Assembly (NCBI GenBank): GCA_049607205.1
Contig: JBMYWH010000009.1
Location: 1 to 64,000 of the forward strand
Source of the DNA: JBELHR01 sp049607205
GTDB lineage: Bacteria; Bacteroidota; Bacteroidia; Flavobacteriales; Flavobacteriaceae
Length of the DNA: 64,000 nucleotides
Direction: 5' to 3'
The position numbers and the translations under genes were made by a program. The notes beneath the pieces are model-generated. The model was not told where the DNA came from. It worked only from the letters and a program-made list of their open reading frames with translations, and ran no database searches. Position 1 is the first letter of the stretch; each line of letters opens with the position of its first letter. Shown one piece after another: positions 1 through 8,903 of the stretch.

Positions 1-804
1 CTCGATTTCGCTCGCCAATTTTCTAGCTAGAAATAGAGCTCCTCCGCTACTGACACCAGCAAAAATACTTTCTTCATGGGCCATGGAAATCATAGTTTTT
101 TGAGCTTCTTCTTGGCTTACATCCATGATTCGATCTACGCGACTTGCCTCAAATATGGCAGGTAAGAATTCCGGAGACCATCTTCTGATACCAGGTATTC
201 TAGAGCCTTCAGTGGGTTGGGCTCCAATAATTTGAATTGCCGAATTCTGTTCCTTTAAAAACCTTGACACTCCCATTATAGTTCCTGTAGTTCCCATGGC
301 AGAAACAAAATGGGTGATGTTACCCTTAGTGTCTTTATAGATTTCAGGTCCCGTACTGCGGTAATGCGCTTTCCAGTTGTCCGGATTTCCGAATTGGTTT
401 AGCATGAAATAGCCCTTTTCTTGGACTAAACTTTCTGCCAATTCTCTTGAATATTCTATGGTTCGATCCCCTGGAGTCAAAATCACTTCGGCTCCATAGG
501 CCCTCATGGTTCCTACGCGCTCCGCAGTAGCCGTTTCAGGCATTAACAAATGCATATGTAGACCTAAATTTTGGGCAATCATGGCAAGAGCGATCCCCGT
601 ATTTCCACTTGTTGCTTCCACTAAATGATCGCCTGGCTTAATCTCACCTCTTTGCATGGCTGACTGTATCATGGATAATGCAGCCCTGTCTTTGACACTT
701 CCGCCAGGATTTTGCCCTTCAAGTTTGCAATAAATCTTTACGTTCGGATTTGGACTGCTAACTTCGACTAAAGGAGTATTTCCGATGAGGTCTGTAATTT
801 TCAT
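1..804 (-). CDS. cysM: O-acetylserine sulfhydrylase (cysteine synthase B type), 3' end cut by the window
   Basis: This PLP enzyme makes cysteine from O-acetylserine and sulfide in the cytoplasm. Reading leftward from the ATG at 802-804, the frame stays open to base 1 for 268 codons and starts MKITDLIGNTPLV. The PLP-lysine motif NPGGSVKDR places the lysine near residue 38; the GGSVKDR form is the CysM rather than the CysK variant. EATSGNTG and, near the cut end, FAGVSSGGA are the family's substrate and cofactor loops. CysM proteins run about 300 residues, so roughly 30 are missing. The start overlaps the cysE stop by four bases (ATGA), which indicates translational coupling. Family assignment is firm; CysM versus CysK is likely but not proven. 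Confidence 0.93.
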   Translation of the reverse strand, partial: MKITDLIGNTPLVEVSSPNPNVKIYCKLEGQNPGGSVKDRAALSMIQSAMQRGEIKPGDHLVEATSGNTGIALAMIAQNLGLHMHLLMPETATAERVGTMRAYGAEVILTPGDRTIEYSRELAESLVQEKGYFMLNQFGNPDNWKAHYRSTGPEIYKDTKGNITHFVSAMGTTGTIMGVSRFLKEQNSAIQIIGAQPTEGSRIPGIRRWSPEFLPAIFEASRVDRIMDVSQEEAQKTMISMAHEESIFAGVSSGGALFLARKLASEIE

Positions 805-1610
805 GATTGATCTGTGGTTATATGATAGATTTTTGAATGTGGAGCAACACTTTTAGTAATAAAGGTATTTCCTCCGATAATACTGTGAGCTCCTATTGTG
901 GTATTCCCACCTAATATTGAAGCACCTGAGTAAATGACCACATGATCTTCTATAGTCGGATGCCTTTTTGTGTTCATTAAGTCTTTAGAAACACTTAAGC
1001 CTCCAAGAGTTACTCCTTGGTATATTTTGACATGTTTTCCAATAATACAGGTTTCTCCAATGACGACTCCAGTACCGTGATCTATACAGAAAGAAGTATC
1101 TATCTGCGCACCTGGGTGTATGTCTATTCCTGTGACGCTATGGGCATATTCAGTCAACATACGTGGAATTACCGGAATGTCTAAGGTGTAAAAATAATTT
1201 GCAATTCTATAGGCTGATATAGCCTTAAAACCAGGGTAAGACCTCAAGATCTCATCCATAGATTTAGCGGCAGGATCTCCCTTGTAAATAGCCTCAAGAT
1301 CTAAATCTAGTTTTTCCTTGATTTCCCAGAGATTTTCTAATAGAGCCTCGAGTACCGGGTCTATTTTTTCGAGCTCAAATCCAATATTGCAAAGCAACAT
1401 TTCCTTGAGTTTCTCTTTACAAGCCTCGATATATTGATTCATTTGCTCTTGTGAGGAGAGAAGTAGTTTGTTTGAAACAGGATATAGAAGTTTCCATACG
1501 GCTTCAAACCATTCTCCGACCTGCTCTTGATCAATACATTGTTTGGTATCAAGGTAATTCTGATAAAATCTTTCTTCGAGTTTCATATCCTTCATTAAAC
1601 TAAAATACAA
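801..1610 (-). CDS. cysE: Serine O-acetyltransferase
   Basis: It acetylates serine with acetyl-CoA, the first step of cysteine synthesis, and its product feeds the downstream cysM. The 269-residue protein has a helical N-terminal half (about 1-150) and a left-handed beta-helix of hexapeptide repeats (about 160-255). The active-site stretch IDHGTGVVIGET and the loop GVTLGGLS are clear. The helical N-terminus is longer than in the short EpsC type. The first ATG gives MYFSLMKDMKLEER; methionines at positions 6 and 9 are possible alternative starts. It ends in an ATGA overlap with cysM and begins 14 bases after the stop of the upstream gene, so it may be read in a longer leftward operon. Confidence 0.93.
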   Translation of the reverse strand: MYFSLMKDMKLEERFYQNYLDTKQCIDQEQVGEWFEAVWKLLYPVSNKLLLSSQEQMNQYIEACKEKLKEMLLCNIGFELEKIDPVLEALLENLWEIKEKLDLDLEAIYKGDPAAKSMDEILRSYPGFKAISAYRIANYFYTLDIPVIPRMLTEYAHSVTGIDIHPGAQIDTSFCIDHGTGVVIGETCIIGKHVKIYQGVTLGGLSVSKDLMNTKRHPTIEDHVVIYSGASILGGNTTIGAHSIIGGNTFITKSVAPHSKIYHITTDQS

Positions 1611-1624
1611 AGAAAACTTGAGGC

Positions 1625-2938
1625 TTAGTCTCTTTTAGCACCTTGAAGACTATTTCTATTGTCCGAAATAATTAATTTGTTCTCTGCGATATTTATTTTT
1701 AATTCATCACTTATAGAAAGTTTGAGCCCTCCATTTCCTTGTATTAACAATTCTCCTTCTAAATAGAGCCTTCCATCAACCAAGGTGATTTCCAACTGAT
1801 CTTGTTGAATTCCAAAGTTGCTATAGAGACTTCCTGGGGAGAAATTATAGATTCCAATATAGGTTTTGGCCTCCTTGGCCGGGATCATTTCATTGAGATT
1901 AGGATTTAGATATTCTTGACCTCTAATAAGTCTAAATATGCCTCCAAAAAGTTGAAGTACAGGACTCTCATTTGAGTTAGCACTAATTACGATGACCTCT
2001 TTAGTATCAGGGATTTTTACCAATAAATTCTTGTAGCCAGGCCCCCCTGAATTCACAAAATATACGGGCTCTTGAAGTAATAATTTAATACTCCAGCCAT
2101 AGCCTTCAAACTCACTGTCATTACTCTTGATGTTCTTTTTAAATATACGTTCTGTTGATGAGGTACTTAAGACTTTATCCTCTTCAAAAGAAAGAGAAAA
2201 CCGCCAAAGATCTTCTGGATTAGAATAGATCGTACTACCAAAAGAATTGACCGGTTCTGCCTTGACCAGCCCTTGAGGCAGCATATAGTATCCTTGCGCT
2301 TTAACTTGTTTCTTTTTAAGTTGATTTACTGCTCCTGTATGTTTGAGAGAAAGCGGTTTAACCAGTGTTTTCTTTAATAAGTCTCCGTAACTCTTGTCAC
2401 TGACTTGTTCAACAATGAGTGCTAATAATTGCATTCCGACGATGGAGAAATTATAACGACTCCCCGGATAATGGACTAATTTAATTTGCTCAAAACTAGC
2501 GGAGTTTATTTGTTTTAATTCCTGAGTAGGCCAGTTCCTTGAAAACCCTGCCGTATTCCCTAGGAGCATTTCAATTGTGATGAGATTTTTCCATTGCTCG
2601 GGGAGTTCGGGTAGGTAGGTTCCTACATTAGCTTTAAGATCCAGTTGAGAATTCTCAACGAGCTTCATAGCAATACTACTTAGGAATATTCGATTCAAAT
2701 TATAAATAGCGTAGGCCCCTTGGTTGGTGTTTGGAATGTTTTGTTCACGGTCTGCAAGCCCAAAACTTTCTTGATAAATCAACTCTTCTCCTTTTGCATA
2801 AAGTACCGTTCCTGAAAAACCATAATACTCTTTGTAATTTTCTATGAGCTCATGGAGTTTCTCTGTCCTGGTTTGACCGTGACTGTTCATTGAGAAGACC
2901 AAGGTTAAAAGAAATAGTATTTTATGAAATTGTGTCAT
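1625..2938 (-). CDS. Exported serine beta-lactamase-like protein lacking the catalytic residues (probable pseudoenzyme)
   Basis: The 437 residues begin with a signal peptide (about 1-21, ending near NSHGQ) and follow the class C beta-lactamase/penicillin-binding fold. Where active relatives have S-x-x-K, this protein reads YNLNRIF at 79-85, with N80 in place of the serine and R83 in place of the lysine. The Y-x-N site reads F164-S165-I166, and the late H-x-G site reads NSGG. The HTSG-like stretch is also changed, to NTAG. The fold-defining parts around these sites (MKLVENSQLDL, PGSRYNFS) remain, and the frame is intact, so this looks like a maintained non-catalytic protein rather than a decaying gene. 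It starts five bases after the stop of the PPDK-like gene, so the two are probably co-expressed. Its role is unknown; binding of peptidoglycan or a peptide is a guess. Confidence 0.8.
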   Translation of the reverse strand: MTQFHKILFLLTLVFSMNSHGQTRTEKLHELIENYKEYYGFSGTVLYAKGEELIYQESFGLADREQNIPNTNQGAYAIYNLNRIFLSSIAMKLVENSQLDLKANVGTYLPELPEQWKNLITIEMLLGNTAGFSRNWPTQELKQINSASFEQIKLVHYPGSRYNFSIVGMQLLALIVEQVSDKSYGDLLKKTLVKPLSLKHTGAVNQLKKKQVKAQGYYMLPQGLVKAEPVNSFGSTIYSNPEDLWRFSLSFEEDKVLSTSSTERIFKKNIKSNDSEFEGYGWSIKLLLQEPVYFVNSGGPGYKNLLVKIPDTKEVIVISANSNESPVLQLFGGIFRLIRGQEYLNPNLNEMIPAKEAKTYIGIYNFSPGSLYSNFGIQQDQLEITLVDGRLYLEGELLIQGNGGLKLSISDELKINIAENKLIISDNRNSLQGAKRD

Positions 2939-2943
2939 TTTTA

Positions 2944-4833
2944 TCAGTCGTTAAAGTATCGAATTTGCTTCAAGTATAGCGTCCTTTGAGGACCATCGAG
3001 TTTGAATTCTAAATCTAGGCCTAATTCCAATAGACTCTTGGATTTAAATTGTTTTTTGCGATAATAGCTTTCAATTTGATATAAACAGTTCGCTAGGTTC
3101 TGTATTTCATCCTCGTTCATAACCAAATTTCCTTGGTTTAAAGAAGAGCTCGTGATGATTTCCACTGGGCTACTCAGACCATAAATATCCTTTTTGTTTT
3201 CTGGATAGCAGATGAATTCATCGTTGGTAATTCCTCGTTTAGCATCGACTACGTTTTCATTTCCAAGCTGGGCATTAACGACATATCCCGGATTGTCCTT
3301 ACGATAAATATTCTTGGTAATCACCACTCCATTAACAGCTTCGTTGGGAAATGATCGATGTACTAAAACCCCCATATATACCTGCTTTTGATTGAGTTTA
3401 TAAAGCTCCCGTTCTTTAAATGCTTCATAAGACCATAGAGAGGCCCAAACATTTTTGATGGCTTTTTCAAAACTTTTAACCGAGTCATTTACGATACCTG
3501 TTTTTGAACTGTAAAGTCCAGCACCGCTAAAGCCTTTTTGGTCTTCGGCATTGGTTGAAGAACGAAATCGGTATCTCGTATAATTGGGATCAACCTGCGC
3601 ATTGATCTCTTGAATTAATTCAGGCTTAATCTGTTGATATTTAATCGCTTGACGGATCTCTTTTAATTCCTTCTTTAGTTGTTCTGAGCTAATAGTACCG
3701 GTGTTATGAGATAGTAAACTGTCTATCTTTTGATGAATACCATGCGCTGATACATGTTGATCATAGAAATAAAAGGGTATGGCAAAAGCACCCTCTGGAG
3801 TTTTGAAATTTGCTTCTTTACTAAGGCTGTGTAATACTCCTAAATTCGCAGCTTTATTTCCTATTTGATCCACGGATTTAAATCCCATTTCTGACAATAA
3901 AACGAGGTTTTTTTGCGTCAAATCGAATTTTAAATCACGAGTCTTCAAGGGTTTGGGAGTTTTGAGTTTCTTGTGATATGCCTCTAGTTTTATTTCATGT
4001 TGTAAGACCTGGAACTTTACATTTTGCCCCTCTAAACTCAATGCCTTGTTGTTTTTCCAAATTGTTTTATCCGCCGCTATGGGAATTCCTCTATTTCGAG
4101 CGAGTATGCTGATATGACTTAAGGGAGTTTGGAACTCTTCCACAATGATTCCTGCTACTTCTGGAATATAAAGAGGGCTTGATTTAAGAACAATGATGTC
4201 TTGCGGATGAAGGTCTTTTAATCCTTGAGAGTGATCTGAGATAAATTTTAAGCGCCCTTTAGTTTTACCTAGGCTAAGAGCCTGATAACTTATGTTTCCA
4301 TAGACTTCTTCCGGCCTTAAAGTTGGAACGGGTTTCAGGTCTTCTGATCTTTGGTTTAATAGTGGACTGTTGAGTAAAAAATTCAGGTCTTTAGGATAGT
4401 GTATGGCCTCATTAACCTTCTGATATAAAAGTTTAATGTCTTGAGTAGACATTTGTTCAACAGGAGCCAGTTCCAGGAAATAAATTTCTTGGTCTTTGAT
4501 CAGGTTTAAATCAGCAAGGAGATAGGTTCTTCCTTCTTCTAGGCCGTAATTCCTCTTGTTGAAAACTGCAATATCTAAGGGATATTCCAAGTACTCATAG
4601 CAAAAAGCATAATGAAAGTCATAACGCTTAGAATTCGCAAAATAGAGTCGTTCTGCCTTTAAATCATAAATCACTTTGACGGCCTTTATTTGACCGTACT
4701 TTGCAGAGAGTGGGTCATTGGCAAGTCGATCAAAATCCTCTGTGTTTTTCAAAGTAGACAAGTAGGACTGTCCTTTGACCACAAAGCCTAAGGAGAGAAA
4801 TAAGAGAATTAAATAAACACGAGCTTGATTCAA
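2944..4833 (-). CDS. Exported PEP/pyruvate-dikinase-like protein with His domain before the ATP-grasp domain
   Basis: The 629-residue protein has a signal peptide (about 1-21, ending VVKGQ) and an unrecognised N-terminal region to about 170. A phosphohistidine mobile domain follows at about 180-285, with TPLSHISILARNRG and candidate phospho-acceptor H240. The C-terminal part (about 310-629) is a PPDK-type ATP-binding domain, with IGNKAANLG, the arginine motif RFRSSTNAED, and NAQLGNENVVD. Classical PPDK and PEP synthase place the ATP-grasp domain first and end in a PEP-binding barrel; here the order is reversed and the barrel is absent. An ATP-dependent fold with an export signal is odd, since ATP is scarce outside the cytoplasm. 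It sits between an ADP-ribosylglycohydrolase lipoprotein and the pseudo-beta-lactamase. Fold assignment is good; substrate unknown. Confidence 0.8.
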   Translation of the reverse strand: MNQARVYLILLFLSLGFVVKGQSYLSTLKNTEDFDRLANDPLSAKYGQIKAVKVIYDLKAERLYFANSKRYDFHYAFCYEYLEYPLDIAVFNKRNYGLEEGRTYLLADLNLIKDQEIYFLELAPVEQMSTQDIKLLYQKVNEAIHYPKDLNFLLNSPLLNQRSEDLKPVPTLRPEEVYGNISYQALSLGKTKGRLKFISDHSQGLKDLHPQDIIVLKSSPLYIPEVAGIIVEEFQTPLSHISILARNRGIPIAADKTIWKNNKALSLEGQNVKFQVLQHEIKLEAYHKKLKTPKPLKTRDLKFDLTQKNLVLLSEMGFKSVDQIGNKAANLGVLHSLSKEANFKTPEGAFAIPFYFYDQHVSAHGIHQKIDSLLSHNTGTISSEQLKKELKEIRQAIKYQQIKPELIQEINAQVDPNYTRYRFRSSTNAEDQKGFSGAGLYSSKTGIVNDSVKSFEKAIKNVWASLWSYEAFKERELYKLNQKQVYMGVLVHRSFPNEAVNGVVITKNIYRKDNPGYVVNAQLGNENVVDAKRGITNDEFICYPENKKDIYGLSSPVEIITSSSLNQGNLVMNEDEIQNLANCLYQIESYYRKKQFKSKSLLELGLDLEFKLDGPQRTLYLKQIRYFND

Positions 4834-4872
4834 TAGATTGATTTATAGCTCAATTTAAAAAATTATATCCAA

Positions 4873-6177
4873 CTATTTTAATGGAATTACCCAAAGATTC
4901 TTTTCCTTGTCATAGACTCCTCCCATTTGTTCCGTTACAGCTCGGTCCACGATTCTAAGTCCGGTTTGAGCTATATTTTCAAAAGTATCTATACCCTCAT
5001 TAGGGAATCCAACACGAGTTCTGTGAATATTAAATCGATTTGAAAATTCACGACCGAAGGCATCTTCAACACCTTTTTTTCCGATCATAAACCCAATCAT
5101 TCCACCCCAAGTGGCCGTTGGATTATCAGAATCCCAACCGGTCAGCGCTCCAATTTTAATCGTTTCTTTCAAGTCACCTTCTCCATAAAACAGACTGATC
5201 AGACTCGCGCCAAAATTGATCCCTGCGGCAAAACAACCATTGCAATATAGGTCTTGAGAAGTTAAATCATAGCCATCTTGCTGCTCGACTTGATAACGCT
5301 CATAAAGTAAATCTCTAGTCTCTTCCCAAGGCATTCCAAGTTCATACTGTGTCCAGACAAAATTGTACATCGCCTCTGAATAACTCCCAGGTTCTAGAAG
5401 ATGCTTAGATTCTCTAGCCATCCACTTAGTCTTCTCTTGCATCGTCCAGTTCTCGTCAACTTTTGAAGCGAGTGCATACATTGAGACGTAGAATTTTGAA
5501 ATATACTCTGCATTTTCTCTTGCAGTAGTTTGAATTGGTAATTGAGCCATTTTCAAAGCTATATCAGGTCTTCCCGGGGCAAATAGCCCAAAAATTTCAG
5601 TAGTCAATTGAGCATCTATCATTTCGAAATGCTCATTGTTTTCTGGTAGAGAAGTCTCTGGAGGGAGCATTCCTTCATGCATTAAATCAAAAACTTGTTG
5701 ATTCGAAACCCATAAATAATTTTCCTCTTCTACTAAGATATGATCAAGCCAGCCTTCTCTAATTTGTTCAGGGCTTAAAATGCTTGTTTGATGCTGATCT
5801 AAAAGATGTTGATACATGTATTCAATATCGGTATCGTCATCAGCTCCCCAAATTTCTTCCGGGCCTCTAAAAACGAAATCAATATTTTCTGACAAATCAC
5901 TTGGAACTCCCTGCCCCCAAATACTAGGTTGATCCGGTTTTCCCCAATCTTCTCTCGTATAAAAGCGACCTGTTTTAATCTCCCCAATATTTCCAATTTT
6001 ATCCATTTCAGTGACCAGACCTGTCCAGTTTGCAATGCATTGCCCTAGCCAGAATCCATAGAGTTGATCGGCGTAGACTTCTCTGGAAATCTCAAGAGTT
6101 TCTTTCTGAGATTCACGCTGACAAGAAGTGAAAAAAAGGACAAATATTAGAAGGAATATAGGGGCTTTATTTAACAT
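4873..6177 (-). CDS. ADP-ribosylglycohydrolase-family lipoprotein
   Basis: The N-terminus MLNKAPIFLLIFVLFFTSC is a lipoprotein signal with candidate lipidated C19, so the protein is expected on an envelope membrane. The mature part matches the ADP-ribosylglycohydrolase fold. It has an early GFWLGQCIANW helix, the acidic metal motif DDDTD at about 113-117, and the C-terminal GWDSDNPTATWGG, equivalent to the family's D-x-D metal site. Cytoplasmic members remove ADP-ribose from proteins. Exported relatives are common in Bacteroidota and their substrates are mostly unknown, so the activity may be on another N- or O-glycosidic bond. Length (434 aa) is longer than the roughly 300 residues of DraG. 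It lies 39 bases upstream of the PPDK-like gene on the same strand. Confidence 0.85.
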   Translation of the reverse strand: MLNKAPIFLLIFVLFFTSCQRESQKETLEISREVYADQLYGFWLGQCIANWTGLVTEMDKIGNIGEIKTGRFYTREDWGKPDQPSIWGQGVPSDLSENIDFVFRGPEEIWGADDDTDIEYMYQHLLDQHQTSILSPEQIREGWLDHILVEEENYLWVSNQQVFDLMHEGMLPPETSLPENNEHFEMIDAQLTTEIFGLFAPGRPDIALKMAQLPIQTTARENAEYISKFYVSMYALASKVDENWTMQEKTKWMARESKHLLEPGSYSEAMYNFVWTQYELGMPWEETRDLLYERYQVEQQDGYDLTSQDLYCNGCFAAGINFGASLISLFYGEGDLKETIKIGALTGWDSDNPTATWGGMIGFMIGKKGVEDAFGREFSNRFNIHRTRVGFPNEGIDTFENIAQTGLRIVDRAVTEQMGGVYDKEKNLWVIPLK

Positions 6178-6220
6178 GATAAGAGATTTAATTCAGGGCT
6201 TAAAGATAGGGTAGAATGAC

Positions 6221-6715
6221 TTATGATTCTAGAATTTTAACAAGTACGTAATCATCCATAACAAACCCGTTCCCTATGTCTTGAACGAGTTCCATAGTTT
6301 GTACAAAGCCTAATTTTTTATAGGCCTCTATAGTCTTGTCATTGTATTTGTTAACGGTTAATTCTATACCCTTTAATTTTCTTTCTAAAGCTTGTTTCTC
6401 CATGAAGTTCATAGCAAACTTACCTAAACCTTTACCACGACAACCTTTTTTTACATAGAGTTTACTCAAAAAAAGCATTTTCCCTTTTTCATAAATCGAA
6501 AAATACCCGACATCAAGCCCTTGATCTTTTATCAGAAAATATTCTTGCCCCGTGGATATATGATCTTTGATTGCATCTAAAGATTGAATATTGGCCAGCA
6601 TGTAGTTTACCTGATCAATTCCGATAATTGGGGTATAGTGCTGAGTCCAAATCTCTTGAGCGAGTTGGTGAGTTGTTTCTATTTCTTGAGGGCTTTTTAC
6701 AAGTTGTAATTCCAT
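6221..6715 (-). CDS. GNAT-family N-acetyltransferase
   Basis: The 164 residues form a single GNAT domain. The acetyl-CoA pyrophosphate loop reads KGCRGKGLGKFAM (about 93-105), followed by the helix and the late NDKTIEAYKKLGF motif. There is no signal peptide, so it should act in the cytoplasm on a small amine or protein N-terminus; the substrate cannot be read from sequence. It is the most upstream gene of the leftward run and lies 70 bases from the divergent recQ. Its downstream neighbour is 43 bases away, so co-transcription with the lipoprotein gene is possible. Confidence 0.88.
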   Translation of the reverse strand: MELQLVKSPQEIETTHQLAQEIWTQHYTPIIGIDQVNYMLANIQSLDAIKDHISTGQEYFLIKDQGLDVGYFSIYEKGKMLFLSKLYVKKGCRGKGLGKFAMNFMEKQALERKLKGIELTVNKYNDKTIEAYKKLGFVQTMELVQDIGNGFVMDDYVLVKILES

Positions 6716-6785
6716 TTCTAATAAGCGTTTATGTCAAATATATGCGAATAAAATTAGTTAACTTTATCGCTTATTCAAATAAAAA

Positions 6786-8891
6786 ATGACTCAAGAACAA
6801 CTCCTTTTTAAGACACTTCAAGATTATTTTGGGTTTCATAAGTTTCGTCCCTTACAAGAGAAGATCATAAGATCTGTACTTGATGGGCATGACAACCTAG
6901 TAATCATGCCTACTGGGGGAGGTAAGTCAATCTGTTATCAATTGCCGGCCTTGATGTTGGAAGGTTTGACCATTGTGATTTCGCCGTTAATAGCCTTGAT
7001 GAAAGATCAGGTTGATGGTTTAAATGCAAATGGGATTTCCGCCGCTTATTTGAATAGTTCTCAAGAAGAGTCAGAACAGCAAGAAGTCTTGTCCTTAATT
7101 GCAAGTAAAGAACTCAAGATGCTCTATGTGGCCCCCGAGAGTTTGAGCTTGTTTGAAGGGGTATTAAATGAGTTCAAAATTAGTCTTATTGCCATTGATG
7201 AAGCCCATTGTATTTCATCTTGGGGTCATGACTTTAGACCTGCATATACCCAGCTTAGTTATCTTAAAAAGAGACTTCCTGATACGCCGATGATTGCACT
7301 AACCGCAACAGCAGATAAAGCAACCAGACAAGATATCTTAATACAATTAGGAATTCCTCAGGCAGATCAGCATATAGCTTCCTTTGATCGCCCTAATATA
7401 TTTTTAGAGGTCCGTCCTGGACAAAAGAGGATAGATCAGATCTATGAATTCATTGGAGATCGACCAGAGAGTTCGGGGATTGTTTATTGTTTAAGTAGAA
7501 AATCTGCGGAGCAAGTGGCAGCGAGTCTCTGTAAGAAAGGTTTTAATGCTGCGCCTTATCATGCGGGATTAGCTCATGATCAAAGAGCTCGTATCCAAGA
7601 AGATTTTATTTATGATAGAACACAAATTGTATGCGCCACTATCGCTTTTGGGATGGGGATTGATAAATCCAATGTGCGTTGGGTAATTCATTATAACCTA
7701 CCTAAGAATATGGAGGGTTATTATCAAGAAATTGGTCGTGCAGGGCGTGATGGTCTACAGAGTAATGCCTTGTTGTTTTATAGTTATGCCGATGTGGTGC
7801 AACTTCAGAAATTTGCTTCAGGTTCTGAAAACGAGGAAGTACAATTGGCAAAACTGGATCGAATGAAACAGTTCACTGAAGCGACGAGTTGTCGAAGAAG
7901 AATTTTACTGAGCTATTTCGGGGAGTATCGCGAAAAAGATTGTGGACATTGTGATGTGTGTAAGAATCCACCTGTATTTTTTGACGGGACCGTGCTTGCC
8001 CAAAAGATTTTATCGGGAATTCACAGACTGCAGGGTAAAGAGGCTATAGGAGTCTTAGTAGATTTTTTAAGAGGTTCTCAGAACAGTCAAATCTACGATA
8101 AAGGCTATCAAAACCTCAAGACTTATGGGATTGCTAGAGATATTCCATGGATTAAACTTCAACAATATGTAGTTCAAATGATCAATCTTGGATATTGTGA
8201 AATAGCCTTTCATCAGCACAATGCGCTTAAGTTAACCACCAGTGCAAGAAATGTATTGTTTGAAGGTGAAAAAGTGAGGATGACTGAGGTAAAAGATAAA
8301 GTGGAGAAAACGGGGCAGGAGACGTCAACTAAAGCTCGAAAAGCAAGTACCCTCTTTGAAGCGCTTAGAAGACTCCGGTTAAATTTAGCTCAGGAAAAAG
8401 GGATACCGGCTTATTTGGTTTTTAGTGATGCCGCCTTAAAGCAAATGGAAAAACACAAGCCTCAAACAGATGAGGAATTCTTAGCCATTGATGGTGTGGG
8501 TAAGAAAAAATTCCAAGACTACGGTTATGCTTTCTTAAAAGAGATCAGTTCCTTCGTAAAACCAAAGAAAAAGAAGAAAACTACTAAGAAAAAAGACACC
8601 TTACTTGTGACTTATGAGCTCTATAAGGAAGGACTTAGTATAGAAGAAATATCAGAGCAACGACAGTTAACACTTGCCACCTTACAAACCCATTATTTGA
8701 AGCTCTTCCAACAAGGTCAGGACATTGATCTTTCCAGCTTTGTGGATGCCTCAGAGCTAAAAGCCTTGAAAAAGGCCCGAGCCATCCTCGGGGAGAAGGC
8801 AACCCTCAGAGCCTATTTTGAGCATTTTGAGGAGCAAATGCCGTATCAAACGATCAAGTTCGGTCTTGAGGTCATAAAAAGAGAAGCCTAA
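6786..8891 (+). CDS. recQ: ATP-dependent DNA helicase RecQ
   Basis: RecQ unwinds DNA 3' to 5' in recombination and fork repair. The 701-residue protein shows Walker A (PTGGGKS, about 41-47), the DEAH box with ISSWGHDFRPAY, the TATA motif and motif VI (QEIGRAGRDG). Next come the RecQ zinc cluster (CRRRILLSYFGE, then CGHCDVC), a winged-helix RQC region, and an HRDC domain (about 545-615). A lysine-rich linker (KPKKKKK) precedes a C-terminal helical tail (about 600-701). E. coli RecQ has 609 residues, so the tail is an addition I associate with Bacteroidota RecQ. A near-match minus-7 box (TAACTTTA) lies about 25 bases upstream of the ATG. Confidence 0.96.
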   Translation: MTQEQLLFKTLQDYFGFHKFRPLQEKIIRSVLDGHDNLVIMPTGGGKSICYQLPALMLEGLTIVISPLIALMKDQVDGLNANGISAAYLNSSQEESEQQEVLSLIASKELKMLYVAPESLSLFEGVLNEFKISLIAIDEAHCISSWGHDFRPAYTQLSYLKKRLPDTPMIALTATADKATRQDILIQLGIPQADQHIASFDRPNIFLEVRPGQKRIDQIYEFIGDRPESSGIVYCLSRKSAEQVAASLCKKGFNAAPYHAGLAHDQRARIQEDFIYDRTQIVCATIAFGMGIDKSNVRWVIHYNLPKNMEGYYQEIGRAGRDGLQSNALLFYSYADVVQLQKFASGSENEEVQLAKLDRMKQFTEATSCRRRILLSYFGEYREKDCGHCDVCKNPPVFFDGTVLAQKILSGIHRLQGKEAIGVLVDFLRGSQNSQIYDKGYQNLKTYGIARDIPWIKLQQYVVQMINLGYCEIAFHQHNALKLTTSARNVLFEGEKVRMTEVKDKVEKTGQETSTKARKASTLFEALRRLRLNLAQEKGIPAYLVFSDAALKQMEKHKPQTDEEFLAIDGVGKKKFQDYGYAFLKEISSFVKPKKKKKTTKKKDTLLVTYELYKEGLSIEEISEQRQLTLATLQTHYLKLFQQGQDIDLSSFVDASELKALKKARAILGEKATLRAYFEHFEEQMPYQTIKFGLEVIKREA

Positions 8892-8903
8892 TAATGAATC
8901 GTT

